Assembly: GCA_002280515.1 (NCBI GenBank)
Contig: NCEA01000014.1
Location: 1-64,000 of the forward strand
Origin: Rhodobacterales bacterium 32-67-9
GTDB taxonomy: Bacteria; Pseudomonadota; Alphaproteobacteria; Rhodobacterales; Rhodobacteraceae
Direction of reading: 5' to 3'
DNA length: 64,000 bases
Position 1 is the stretch's first letter. Each line of letters begins with the position of its first letter. Shown here piece after piece: positions 24,809-34,852 of the stretch. The position numbers were made by a program, and so were the translations under genes. The notes under the pieces were generated by a model. It was given only the letters and a program-made list of their open reading frames with translations, made no database searches and was not told where the DNA came from.

Positions 24809-27800
24809 ATGGCCAGGCGGCGCGACCGATTCGCGGCGGCGGGGGGCGTCCTGTCCTACTTCACCCGCCATGCGACGGCGGCCAACCTCGTCCTTGTGCT
24901 GTTCATCGCGGCGGGCCTTGCCGTCCTGCCCCGGATGCGGGCGCAGTATTTTCCCGACGTGGTCATCCAGGAGATCAACGTCTCGGTCACATGGGAAGGG
25001 GCCGGCGCCGAGGATGTCGACCGCGGCATCGTCCAGCTTCTCGAACCCGGGCTGATCGCTGTCGAGGGGGTCGAGACCACGACCTCCACCGCGCGCGAGG
25101 GGCGGGCCAACATTTCGCTCGAATTCGAGCCGGGCTGGGACATGGGCCGCGCCGTCGACGAGGTCGAGGCCGCCGTCGCCGCCGTGACCAACCTGCCCGA
25201 GGATGCCGACCCGCCGGAGGTGGTCCGCCGCGCCTGGCGCGACCGGGTGACCGACATGATCATCACCGGCCCGGTCGCCCCCGAACAGCTGATCCGGATC
25301 GCCGACGAATTCCTCGCCCGGCTCTTCCAGGCCGGCGTCACACGGGCGACGATCGAGGGGTTGACCGCGCCCGAGATCGTCGTCGAGGTGTCGATGGTCG
25401 AACTGATGCGCCACGACCTGACGCTGGCCGACATCGCCGACCGCATCGCGGCCGAGGCCCGGGCCGATCCGGCAGGCGAGGTCGCCGACGGCTCCGCCCG
25501 CCTGCGGACCGGCAGCGAGCGGCGCAGTCCCGATGCGCTCTCCCGGATCGTCCTCAGGTCCGAACCGGACGGCACCTCGCTGACACTCGGCGACGTGGCC
25601 CGGATCACCGATAGCGGCGGGACCGGGGAACACAGCATTTCGTCGGCGACAACCCCGCCATCGCGCTGCGAGCCGACCGTTCGGCAGAAGGCGACGCCAT
25701 CGCCATCCAGCGCAAGGTCGAGGCCGTCGCCGACGAGATGCGCCCCTCGCTGCCGGCGGGCGTCAGCATCGACATGATCCGGGTCCGTTCGGCCGACATC
25801 ACGGCGCGGCTCGACATCCTGCTGGTGAACGGGGCGATGGGCCTCGGCCTTGTCCTTGCACTGCTCTTTCTGTTCCTGAATGCCCGCACGGCATTCTGGG
25901 TCGCGGCGGGCATCCCGGTGGCGATGCTCGCCGCCGTCGCGCTGATGCATGCCTTCGGGCTTACCTTCAACATGATCTCGCTCTTCGCGCTGATCCTGAC
26001 GCTCGGCATCGTCGTCGACGACGCGATCGTCGTGGGCGAACACACCGATTTCCGGGTCCGCAAACTCGGCGAGCCGCCGTTCACGGCAGCCGAGACCGCG
26101 GTGCGCCACATGGCGGCGCCGGTGTTTTCGTCGACCATCACGACGATCATCGCCTTTCTCGGGCTGATGACGATCACCGGGCGGTTCGGCGACATGATCC
26201 AGGACATTCCCTTCACCGTGACCGTGGTTCTCGCCGCCTCGCTGCTCGAATGCTTCCTGATCCTGCCCAACCACATGGCGCATGCGCTGTCGAAGACCGC
26301 GCGGGGCCATTGGTACGACGCGCCGAGCCGGGTGATGAACCGCGGCCTCGGCTGGGTCCGCGACCGGTTGGTGCGGCCGCTGACCGGCTGGGTGATCGCG
26401 GCGCGCTATCCGGTTCTGGCCGGGGTGCTGGCGCTTCTGGCCTACGAGGCGGGGCTTTTCATTCGTGGCGACGTACAGTGGCGCTTCTTCAACTCGCCAG
26501 AACAGGCCTCCGTCACCGGCAATTTCACCATGCTGGCCGGGGCCACGCGCGCCGATACGGTCGAGGTGATGAAGGGGCTTCAGGACGCCGCCGAAAAGGT
26601 CGCGGACCGGTTCCGCGACGACTACGGGGTGGAGCCGCTGTCCTATGTCATCACCGAGGTCGGCGCGAATGCCTTCCGGCCGCTGGCGAGCGCGGAAGGC
26701 AAGGACGGCGATCTTCTGGGCGCGATCTCGATCGAGCTGACCGACCCCGATCTCAGGCCCTGGTCCAGTTCCGAATTCGTGACGGCCTTGCAGGAGGCCG
26801 CCCCCAACCACCCCTTTCTCGAAGAGCTGTCGTTTCGGGGTTGGCGGCACGGGCCGGCCGGCGAAACCCTCGACGTGCAGCTTTCCGGCGCCGAGGCGGC
26901 AAAGCTGAAGGCCGCGGCCGAGGCGCTGAAACGAGCGCTGGCCCCGTTCCCCGAGGTTTCGGCGCTGGAGGACAGCCTGCCCTATGACAAGGACGAGCTG
27001 ATGCTCGACCTCACGCCGCAGGGCCGCGCGCTGGGCTTCACGGTCGAGGCGCTTGGCCGCGAGCTTCGGGCGCGGCTGAACGGCATCAAGGCGGCGAGCT
27101 TTCCCGATGGCACCCGCACGGTGGATGTACGGGTGGAGATGCCGGCCTCCGACCTCACCGCCGATTTCCTCGACCGGATGCTGATGCGGACGGCGTCTGG
27201 CGGCTACGTGCCCCTGTCGGATATCGTCACGGTTTCTTCGCGGAGCGGCTTTTCGACGATCCGGCGCGAGAACGGATTGCGGGTCGTTTCGGTCACCGGC
27301 GATGTCGCCGAGGACGATCCCGACCGGGCGGCGGCGATCCTCGATACGCTCGACCGCGACATCCTGCCCCGCATCGCCGAGGAGTACGGCGTCGGCTACC
27401 ACCTTGCCGGCCTCAGCGAGCAGGAAAACACTTTCCTCAGCGACGCCCTGATCGGGCTCATGGCGGCGCTGGCCGGCATCTACGCGGTGCTGGCCTGGAT
27501 CTTTTCAAGCTGGACGCGGCCGGTCGTCGTCATGGCGGTCATCCCCTTCGGCCTGATCGGCGCGATCCACGGCCATGCGGCCTGGGATGTACCCCTGTCG
27601 ATGTTCTCGGTGGTCGGGCTGATCGGCATGTCGGGGATCATCATCAACGATGCCATCGTGCTGATCAGCACGGTGGACGACTACGCCGCCCGGCGCGCCC
27701 GGATTCCGGCGATCATCGACGCGGTGGCCGACCGGCTGCGACCGGTGATGCTGACGACGGCGACGACCGTGCTTGGCCTCGCGCCGCTTCTCTATGAAGG

Positions 27801-28167
27801 CTCGCGCCAGGCGCAGTTCCTGAAGCCGACGGTGATCACGCTCTGCTACGGGCTCGGGTTCGGGATGGTTCTGGTACTTCTGGTGGTGCCGGCGCTTCTG
27901 GTTGTGCAGACCGATGTGGCGCGGCATCTATCCGCCTTCCGTCGCGCCCGGCGGCGGGGCCGTCTGCGGCCGCTGGTCCGGGGCGCCGCGCTGGCGCTGG
28001 CGCTGCTCTTCGCCGTTATCCTCGGGCCGGCGCTCGTTTCGGGCGAGGGGCTAGGCATGGCGCTTGGATGGTTCGCCCTAGGAGCGGCGCTATTGCTGCT
28101 GGCGGTCCGGGCCGTCGCGGCGATCGTGATCGGACGGAAGTCGCGGTCTCAGCCAGTGCAGCCCTGA
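24809..28167 (+). pseudogene. RND efflux pump (AcrB/MdtB-like), frameshifted
   Basis: The first part (24809 to about 25630) holds transmembrane segment 1 and the first porter region (YFPDVVIQEINVSVTWEGAGAEDVD). The second part, continuing to 28167 in another frame, holds FVGDNPAIALRADRS, the TM2-TM6 block with GIVVDDAIVVGEH, and TM7-TM12. At 25629-25636 the sequence GAACACAG should probably be GAACAG, a two-base insertion of AC. Without it the protein would be about 1118 residues, a normal length. The pump would be non-functional as written, unless the frame is an error. The C-terminus has two extra hydrophobic segments. Confidence 0.85.
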
Positions 28168-28985
28168 ACCTCGACCACCCGGCCCGAGCCGCCGAAGACG
28201 GTGATCCGGACCGAAGCCCGGTCAAGCGCGAAGGGCTTCGCGTTCGCCGGCACCAGATCGGCGGTGGCGCTGAGGTCGAAGCCGGTGCGGAGGGTGTCGG
28301 CCTGCGAAATCCAGATGCTCTGATCGGCCAGTTCGACGACCGCGAATTCATCCGGCCCGACCGGCGGCAGGGTGAGGAGCGAGGTCAGTCTCAGCCCGTC
28401 GCGGATCGGCTCGGCCGAGCAGCGCGACGCCGACAGCCCGGCCTCAGCCCCCGTCTCCGGCATCCGGTCGAGCGAGGCAAGGATCACCGGGTCGGGGCGG
28501 GTGCTCTCATCGAAGGCGGCGCGGATAGCCACCGTCACCGGCACGCAGATCTGTTCGCATACCCCGAGGTCGACGCGGGCCACCGCCGAAATCGGCCGGT
28601 TCGCGTCAGCGGGGCTGATCTCGATCGGCAGGACAAGTTCGTGGTAATAGCCGATGGTGCGCAGCCCGTTCAGGTCGAAGACTTCCGGCCTAGGCCAGTG
28701 GAAGGTCACGCCGCCAATGTTCTTGGACCCGCTCCAGTCGAAGCGCGGCGGGATTCCGCCTTCGCCCGGCGCGCGCCAGTAGGTCTTCCACCCCGGCGCG
28801 AGGTCGAGCCTGAGCGCAGCCATCTGGGTTCCGCTCTCGGTGCGCCAGCCTTCGAGCAGGGTCGCGCGCACGATATTGTCGGGCAAACCCTGATTGTCGG
28901 GCAAACCCTGGGCGGCGGCGGGAACGGCCACGCCGAGGGCGAGTATCGCGCCGATCACGGCGTGTGTTGGGGTTCGGGTGCTCAT
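28149..28985 (-). CDS. Secreted DsbD N-terminal-domain-like protein
   Basis: 278 residues. A signal peptide (about residues 1-25, ending AAAQ) is followed by [30 protein letters not shown], and [12 protein letters not shown], which is the Cys-containing motif of the DsbD alpha-domain group (thiol-disulfide exchange in the periplasm). No transmembrane or thioredoxin domain follows, so it is a stand-alone domain. A perfect 18-base tandem repeat encodes GLPDNQ twice right after the signal peptide. Its 3' end overlaps the RND gene by 19 bases, convergently. Confidence 0.8.
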   Translation of the reverse strand: MSTRTPTHAVIGAILALGVAVPAAAQGLPDNQGLPDNIVRATLLEGWRTESGTQMAALRLDLAPGWKTYWRAPGEGGIPPRFDWSGSKNIGGVTFHWPRPEVFDLNGLRTIGYYHELVLPIEISPADANRPISAVARVDLGVCEQICVPVTVAIRAAFDESTRPDPVILASLDRMPETGAEAGLSASRCSAEPIRDGLRLTSLLTLPPVGPDEFAVVELADQSIWISQADTLRTGFDLSATADLVPANAKPFALDRASVRITVFGGSGRVVEVQGCTG

Positions 28986-29112
28986 TCCCGTGAAACTAGG
29001 CGGTCAGACGCCGAATGGAAGTCACAACCGTGCCACTCACGAAGAGTTTTGTCGCGACCGGCCCTTGCACCTCCGGCCGGCACGGCCGATCTTGGCAGGA
29101 GGAGGTGCCAAG

Positions 29113-29667
29113 ATGAATCTCAGTGGCAAGCTTCTGATCGCGATGCCCGGAATGGGCGATCCCCGCTTCGATCACAGCGTGATCTTTCTCTGCGCGCATT
29201 CCGATGACGGGGCGATGGGCCTGATCGTCAACAAGCCGGCGCCGGACCTGTCGTTCGACCAGCTTCAGGAACAGCTCGGCATCGCAAGGACCGACCGGGC
29301 GCAGCAGATCCGGGTGCATTTTGGCGGGCCGGTCGAACATTCGCGCGGTTTCGTGCTGCATTCGGCCGACTACGGCGGCGCGGGGACGACCCTGAAGGTC
29401 GACGACCGCTTCGGCATGACCGCGACCATCGACATACTGGAGGCGATATCGCAGGGGCGCGGGCCGCAATCCTCGCTCCTGGCACTCGGCTATGCCGGCT
29501 GGGGACCCGGGCAGCTCGAGGATGAGATCCTCAGGAACGGCTGGCTGACCTGCGAGGCGGCGCCCGACCTGGTCTTCTCCGACCAGAACGACCGGAAATG
29601 GAGCCGCGCGCTGAAGACGCTGGGCGTCGATCCCCTGACCCTGTCGGCGGCGGCGGGACGGGCCTGA
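29113..29667 (+). CDS. YqgE/AlgH family protein (DUF179)
   Basis: 184 residues from the ATG at 29113, preceded by GGAGGAGGTG. Family signatures: [51 protein letters not shown] and [13 protein letters not shown]. The role is uncertain; the family has been linked to transcription in Pseudomonas (AlgH). Its start is divergent from the DsbD-like gene, with a small spacer. Confidence 0.93.
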   Translation: MNLSGKLLIAMPGMGDPRFDHSVIFLCAHSDDGAMGLIVNKPAPDLSFDQLQEQLGIARTDRAQQIRVHFGGPVEHSRGFVLHSADYGGAGTTLKVDDRFGMTATIDILEAISQGRGPQSSLLALGYAGWGPGQLEDEILRNGWLTCEAAPDLVFSDQNDRKWSRALKTLGVDPLTLSAAAGRA

Positions 29668-29679
29668 CGTGGGGGTCGC

Positions 29680-30630
29680 TCAGTCCGGCGGCCGTGGGGC
29701 CGCAGCGCGGCGCAAGCGGTCGTTGATCGCGCGGCCGAGGCCCTTGTCGGGGATCGGCGACACGCAGATCGGGCCGGCCGCCCGCGAATCGGCCTCCCGG
29801 AGATAGTGAAAGAGGTTGGCCGCCGCCTCCACCAGATCGCCGGAGGGCGACAGGTTGAGATCGGCCGACGATGCGCCGGGGCCGAAGCCGAGCCAGAAGG
29901 CGCCGGGTTCGGGGGTCGCGACACCGAGCCGCACCGGCGCCGAAGGCGCGTAGTGCGAGGCAAGCTGTCCGGGCGCGTTCGGGCGCGCCGCGTCGCCGCC
30001 GGCCTCCAGCCTCTGCCCGAGGCAATCCTCAAGCGCCTCTGCCGGGATGCCGCCGGGGCGCAGCAGCGCCGGGCCGTCGGTGAGGCCGAGGATCGTCGAT
30101 TCGACCCCGACCGCGCAGGCGCCACCATCGACCACCGCCGCGATCCGCCCCGCAAGTCCCGCCATCACATGTTCCGCCCGCGTCGGGCTGACCTTGCCGG
30201 AAGGGTTGGCCGAAGGTGCCGCGAGCGGCCCGCCGAAGGCGCGAAAGAGCGCCTGCGCCACCGGATGCGCCGGCACCCGCACCGCGACCGACGGCAGGTC
30301 GGCGGTCACGAGAGGCGAGAGCCGCGCCGAGGGCCGGAGCGGGAGTACCAGCGTCAGCGGCCCCGGCCAGAAGGCGGTGGCCACCCGTTCGGCCCTCTCA
30401 TCGAAGACCGCCACGGCGCGGGCCGCGTCCAGATCGGCCACATGGACGATCAGCGGGTTGAAGCGCGGCCGCCCCTTCGCCTCGAAGATCCGCGCCACGG
30501 CAATGTCCGAGCGCGCGTCGCCGCCAAGGCCGTAGACCGTCTCGGTCGGAAAGGCGACCAACGCGCCTTCCGACAGAAGCCGCGCGGCCGTTGCGATGCC
30601 GGTTTCGGTGGGGTTCAGCAGATCGGTCAC
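29680..30630 (-). CDS. L-threonylcarbamoyladenylate synthase (Sua5/TsaC)
   Basis: 316 residues from a GTG at 30630 with GGAGGA six bases before it; a longer frame to 30735 exists but would lack this site. Motifs: FPTETVYGLGGDA, KGRPRFNPLIVHV, FWPGPLTLVLP, SVAVRVPAHP and APSANPSGKVSPT, then a C-terminal Sua5 domain with GVESTILGL. It makes threonylcarbamoyl-AMP for the t6A37 modification of tRNA. It is the long, two-domain form. Confidence 0.9.
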   Translation of the reverse strand: MTDLLNPTETGIATAARLLSEGALVAFPTETVYGLGGDARSDIAVARIFEAKGRPRFNPLIVHVADLDAARAVAVFDERAERVATAFWPGPLTLVLPLRPSARLSPLVTADLPSVAVRVPAHPVAQALFRAFGGPLAAPSANPSGKVSPTRAEHVMAGLAGRIAAVVDGGACAVGVESTILGLTDGPALLRPGGIPAEALEDCLGQRLEAGGDAARPNAPGQLASHYAPSAPVRLGVATPEPGAFWLGFGPGASSADLNLSPSGDLVEAAANLFHYLREADSRAAGPICVSPIPDKGLGRAINDRLRRAAAPRPPD

Positions 30631-30755
30631 ACGTCCTCCGCATTCGTGACGCAGCGTTTGGGTTGAAGGGGGCTGACCTTGCGGCAATTCTGCCAACCAG
30701 ACTATGTGAATACGCGCCGGGGCGGATTTTGCCAAGGCGACGTGGAGGAAAGAAC

Positions 30756-32447
30756 ATGCCCTATCGCGCCCCCCTTGCCGACATCCGCTTCATTCTCGAC
30801 GAGGTGGTTCCTCTCGGCACAGTCGCCGCGACCGAGCGTTTCGCCGAAGCGACACCGGATCTGACCGAAGCCGTGCTGACCGAGGCCGCGAAGCTGTGCG
30901 ATACGGTGATGGCGCCGGTGCAGCGCGCGGGCGACCTGACGCCGGCGCGGCTGGAAAACGGCGTGGTCCGCGCCTCGCCGGGTTTCGCCGAGGGGTTCCG
31001 GGCAATTGCCGATGGCGGCTGGGTCGCCGTCTCTGCCCCGGTCGAGCATGGCGGCATGGGCCTGCCGCAGACGCTCAACATGGCGATCAACGACATGATG
31101 TCGGGTGCCTGCCTTGCCCTTCAGCTCAACCCGCTGCTGACACAGGGCCAGATCGAGGCGCTCGACCATCATGCGAGCGCGGACCTGAAAGCGCTCTACC
31201 TGCCGAAGCTGATTTCCGGCGACTGGTCCGGCACGATGAACCTGACCGAGCCGCAGGCGGGCAGCGATGTCGGCGCGCTCCGCACCAGGGCGGAGCCGAA
31301 CGGCGACGGCACCTATGCGGTTTCGGGCCAGAAGATCTTCATCTCCTGGGGCGACAGCGACGTGACCGGCAATATCTGCCACCTCGTCCTTGCCCGTCTG
31401 CCGGGCGCGGCGGCCGGCACCAAGGGGATCAGCCTCTTCCTCGTGCCGAAGTTCATTCCAGATGCGGATGGCAATCCCGGCCGCCGCAACGGGGTCAATG
31501 TCGTCAGCCTTGAACACAAGCTTGGCCTTCATGGCTCGCCCACCTGCGTGATGGAATACGACAAGGCGACCGGCTGGCTCGTCGGGGCGGAGCACAAGGG
31601 CATGGCAGCGATGTTCACCATGATGAACAACGCCCGTCTCGGCGTCGCGATGCAGGGCATCGGCGTGGCCGAGGCCGCCTGCCAGGCCGCCGTCGAATAC
31701 GCCGCCGAGCGGAGCCAGATGGGCAGGATCATCGACCATGCCGATGTGCGCCGGATGCTGGCGACGATGAAGGCCGAGGTCTTCGCCGCACGCGCCATCG
31801 CGCTCGCCTGCGCCGTCGCGACCGACATGACGACCGCGACCGGAGAGGACGACTGGCGCGCCCGCGCCGCGTTCCTCACGCCGATTGCCAAGGCCTATGG
31901 CACCGATACCGGCTGCTCGGTGTCCGAAACCGCGATGCAGGTGCATGGCGGCATGGGCTATGTCGAGGAAACCGGCGTCGCCCAGTTCTACCGCGACGTC
32001 CGCGTGACGGCGATCTACGAGGGCACCAACGGCATTCAGGCGATGGACCTTGTCGGCCGCAAGATGGCCGATGGCGGCGAGGCGGCGTTCCGCCTGCTTG
32101 AGGAGGTCGAGGCGGGCGCCGAGGCGGCGCGCGCCGCCCTGCCGCAGCTTGCCGGCGATGTCTGGTCGGCGGCCGAGACGCTGCGCGAGACGACCGAATG
32201 GATGGTCGGGCAGGGCACCCAGGACCGCTTCGCCGGCGCCGTGCCCTATCTGCGCGCCTTCGCCCGCGTCCTCGGCGCGCATTACCACCTGCGCGCGGCC
32301 CTGGCCGAGGGCGGCGCGGGGCCGCGCACGGCGCTGGCGCGGGTCCATATCCGCCGGCTCCTGCCGCAATACGCGGGCCATCTGGCCGAAGCGCGGGAGG
32401 GGGCCGAGGATGTCTTTGCCCTGACGCCCGAGTCGCTGGCCTCGTGA
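30756..32447 (+). CDS. Acyl-CoA dehydrogenase (DmdC-like)
   Basis: 563 residues. FAD and substrate motifs: MNLTEPQAGSDVGALRT, SGQKIFISWGD, EYAAERSQMG and QVHGGMGYVEETGVAQFYRD, with the probable catalytic region YEGTNGIQAMDLVGRK. It has the extra C-terminal domain seen in the 3-methylmercaptopropionyl-CoA dehydrogenase (DmdC) and long FadE-related group. The true acyl-CoA cannot be told from sequence. A metallo-hydrolase gene overlaps its stop. The start has AGGAAAGAAC before it. Confidence 0.85.
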   Translation: MPYRAPLADIRFILDEVVPLGTVAATERFAEATPDLTEAVLTEAAKLCDTVMAPVQRAGDLTPARLENGVVRASPGFAEGFRAIADGGWVAVSAPVEHGGMGLPQTLNMAINDMMSGACLALQLNPLLTQGQIEALDHHASADLKALYLPKLISGDWSGTMNLTEPQAGSDVGALRTRAEPNGDGTYAVSGQKIFISWGDSDVTGNICHLVLARLPGAAAGTKGISLFLVPKFIPDADGNPGRRNGVNVVSLEHKLGLHGSPTCVMEYDKATGWLVGAEHKGMAAMFTMMNNARLGVAMQGIGVAEAACQAAVEYAAERSQMGRIIDHADVRRMLATMKAEVFAARAIALACAVATDMTTATGEDDWRARAAFLTPIAKAYGTDTGCSVSETAMQVHGGMGYVEETGVAQFYRDVRVTAIYEGTNGIQAMDLVGRKMADGGEAAFRLLEEVEAGAEAARAALPQLAGDVWSAAETLRETTEWMVGQGTQDRFAGAVPYLRAFARVLGAHYHLRAALAEGGAGPRTALARVHIRRLLPQYAGHLAEAREGAEDVFALTPESLAS

Positions 32448-33493
32448 TGGACGCGCCGGCGCCCGAAGGCGGCATCCGCTACCCCTCCGCCGTGCCGCCG
32501 GAGCCGGGCAAGGCCATCGAGATCGCCGAGGGCGTGCTCTGGCTGCGGCTGCCGTTGCCGATGGCGCTCGATCACGTCAATGTCTACGCGCTTGACGATG
32601 GCGAGGGCTGGACGCTGGTCGATACCGGGCTCGATACCAGACGGACGCGGGCGCTCTGGGAGGCGATCCTGAGCCGGCCGCTGGCGGGAAAGCCGGTGCG
32701 GCGGGTTGTCGTGACCCATTACCACCCCGATCACATCGGCCTTGCCGGCTGGTTCCAGCGGCAGGGGGCGGAGCTGGTGACGACCCGCACATCGTGGCTG
32801 TTCGCGCGGATGTTGGTGCTTGACGAACAGCCCTTGCCGGTGGCCGAGACGCTGGACTTCTGGCGCCGGGCGGGGATGGAGCCCGCGCTTTTCGCCAAGC
32901 GCGCGGCCGAACGGCCGTTCAACTTCTGCGATGTGGTGGCGCCCCTGCCGCTTGGCTACACCCGGATCGGCGAAGGCGACCGGCTCCGCATCGGCGGTCG
33001 CGACTGGCTGGTGCGGATCGGCGACGGCCACGCGCCGGAACACGCGACGCTCTGGCAGGAGGGCGGCGATCTGGTGCTGGGCGGCGATCAGCTTCTGCCG
33101 TCGATCTCGGCCAATCTCGGGGTCTACGCGACCGAACCCGGCGCCGATCCGGTGCGCGACTGGATCGAGAGTTGCGAAGGCTTCCTTCACCATGCCAACG
33201 AGGCGCAACTGGTCCTGCCCGGCCACAAATTGCCCTTCACGGGGCTGCCGCTGCGGCTCGGCCAGATGATCGAGAACCATACCGGCGCACTCATTCGGCT
33301 GGAGGCGCATCTGGCGCGCCCGCGCACGGCGGCGGAATGCTTCACGCCGCTTTTCAAACGCCCGATCGGTGAGGCGGAATACGGCCTCGCGCTGGTCGAG
33401 GCGGTTGCGCATCTCAACCATCTTCTCCATCTTGGACGTGTGGCGCGCGAGCGTCGGGAGGATGGAGCCTGGCTTTGGCGGACAAGGAACTGA
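32447..33493 (+). CDS. MBL-fold metallo-hydrolase
   Basis: 348 residues. The ATG at 32447 overlaps the dehydrogenase stop. The metallo-beta-lactamase motif THYHPDHIG (about residues 90-98) and a later GDGHAPEH and PGHKLPF give the zinc ligands. The C-terminal part resembles the helical region of the glyoxalase II-like / long MBL group. Together with the acyl-CoA dehydrogenase it may act on an acyl thioester. The 3' end overlaps the next frame by 19 bases. Confidence 0.85.
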   Translation: MDAPAPEGGIRYPSAVPPEPGKAIEIAEGVLWLRLPLPMALDHVNVYALDDGEGWTLVDTGLDTRRTRALWEAILSRPLAGKPVRRVVVTHYHPDHIGLAGWFQRQGAELVTTRTSWLFARMLVLDEQPLPVAETLDFWRRAGMEPALFAKRAAERPFNFCDVVAPLPLGYTRIGEGDRLRIGGRDWLVRIGDGHAPEHATLWQEGGDLVLGGDQLLPSISANLGVYATEPGADPVRDWIESCEGFLHHANEAQLVLPGHKLPFTGLPLRLGQMIENHTGALIRLEAHLARPRTAAECFTPLFKRPIGEAEYGLALVEAVAHLNHLLHLGRVARERREDGAWLWRTRN

Positions 33494-33951
33494 CCGACCT
33501 GATCCAGACATCAGCGGAGGTGCACGAAGCTTCGGCGATGCCCTGCGCGCGGGTGACCCACGCCGATCCGGACGCGCCGCGGACGGCGGAGATGGAGCCG
33601 CTGCCCGAAGGCATATCGGGCGAACCGATCGACGCGAAGAGCCCGGCGCAATGGGCCTATGAGCGCCTGATCCTCTACATCCGGAACTTCGAAAGCCAGC
33701 TCGACAACGAACACGAGGTCGCGATGGGGTTCACCGGCGGCGACGCCGGTGTGCTGCGGATCGAGGGCATCGGCTATTTCGATCCCGACATCGTCACCTT
33801 CTACGGTCGCGACGAGGACGACGCCCGGACCCAGCTTATCCAGCATGTGACGCAGCTCAACGTCATGTTGCGGGCGCTGCCCAAGGCGCCGGAGATTGAA
33901 GAGCCACGCCGGATCGGCTTCCGCCTTGCCGCCGATCTGGATCGGAAGTGA
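33475..33951 (+). CDS. Conserved hypothetical protein, DUF6173-like
   Basis: 158 residues if a TTG start at 33475 is used; GGAG lies seven bases before it. A shorter ATG start exists at 33538. The core YERLILYIRNFESQLDNEHEVAMGF and IEGIGYFDPDIVTFYG with TQLIQHVTQLNVML is well formed and soluble. No known catalytic motif; the assignment to DUF6173 is from memory and unsure. Confidence 0.65.
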   Translation: MADKELTDLIQTSAEVHEASAMPCARVTHADPDAPRTAEMEPLPEGISGEPIDAKSPAQWAYERLILYIRNFESQLDNEHEVAMGFTGGDAGVLRIEGIGYFDPDIVTFYGRDEDDARTQLIQHVTQLNVMLRALPKAPEIEEPRRIGFRLAADLDRK

Positions 33952-34072
33952 CGGGGCGGCGGCGCAGGCCGTCGCAAATCGATCACCGGTTCGCGATCAA
34001 TGATGCCCCGGGGCGTGACAGGGCAGGATGAATCGGCTATTCGGGCAGAAACGCAGGATCTGGAGCGCAAAG

Positions 34073-34207
34073 ATGGCCGAACACAAGCACGGAAGCATGG
34101 ATGTCAGGGTTCAGGAGAGAACCTTCGGCAGCTTCGTCCGCATGGTGACCTGGGGCGCGATCATCGCGATCGGGGTTCTTGTTTTCCTGGCGCTCGCCAA
34201 CGCCTGA
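34073..34207 (+). CDS. aa3-type cytochrome c oxidase subunit IV
   Basis: 44 residues. MAEHKHGSMDVRVQERTFGSF precedes one transmembrane segment (VTWGAIIAIGVLVFLAL). This is the pattern of the tiny subunit IV of alphaproteobacterial aa3 oxidases. GGAG lies seven bases before the ATG. It stands alone, away from the other cox genes. Confidence 0.8.
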   Translation: MAEHKHGSMDVRVQERTFGSFVRMVTWGAIIAIGVLVFLALANA

Positions 34208-34230
34208 CTGTCCCCGGGAGACGAAGTGAC

Positions 34231-34848
34231 ATGCGCCGGCTTGCTTTCAGTCTTGCCCTGACACTTGCGCTGGCCGCCTGTGGCGCCGAGCCGGTCTGGG
34301 CCCCCGACGACGCGGTCGCCCGGGCGCGCTATGTCACCGGCGAACAGCCGTCGATCACGCTTTTCACCGTGGTCCGCAAGCGCGGCAACGAAGGCGCGCA
34401 TTCCGGCCTGATGATCGACGGCAGCCAGCGGGTGATGTTCGATCCTGCCGGAACCTGGCGCCACCCTGCGGCGCCCGAGCGGAACGACCTGCATTACGGC
34501 ATCACCGAGCGGATGCGGAAGTTCTACATCGACTACCACGCGCGCGAGACCTACGACGTGATCGAGCACAAGGTCTTCGTCAGCCCCGAGGTCGCCGAAC
34601 TGGCGATCCGCCGGGCCGAGGCCTACGGCGCGGTCAACAAGGCCTTCTGCGGCAATTCGGTGAGCGATATCCTGAAGGGCCTGCCGGGCTTCGAATCCGT
34701 GCCGCGCACCTTCTTCCCGAACGCGATCATGCGCGCCTTCGCGGAACTGCCCGGCGTCACCACCAAGATCCACCACGACGGCGACCCGGACAACAATTCC
34801 GGCGTCCTCCTGATCCAGAACAGCTCGGTCAGCCAGAGCGGTTACTGA
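34231..34848 (+). CDS. Putative lipoprotein of unknown function
   Basis: 205 residues from the ATG at 34231. The signal peptide LAFSLALTLALAACG has a lipobox (LAAC, Cys at about residue 17). The mature part has GEQPSITLFTVVRKRGNEGAHSGLMIDGSQRVMFDPAGTW, in pieces, and FCGNSVSDILKGLPG. It may be an outer-membrane-linked lipoprotein; no family was recognised. Confidence 0.75.
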   Translation: MRRLAFSLALTLALAACGAEPVWAPDDAVARARYVTGEQPSITLFTVVRKRGNEGAHSGLMIDGSQRVMFDPAGTWRHPAAPERNDLHYGITERMRKFYIDYHARETYDVIEHKVFVSPEVAELAIRRAEAYGAVNKAFCGNSVSDILKGLPGFESVPRTFFPNAIMRAFAELPGVTTKIHHDGDPDNNSGVLLIQNSSVSQSGY

Positions 34849-34852
34849 GGCG

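Noticed and set aside
24856-27402. A minus-strand open frame of about 850 codons opposite the RND pump
   Set aside because: The His/Arg/Asp-rich composition and lack of any domain show it is a shadow of the pump gene, which has clear RND motifs.
33952-34072. FNR-type box before the cox subunit IV gene
   Set aside because: GATC half-sites are present but do not fit TTGAT-N4-ATCAA.
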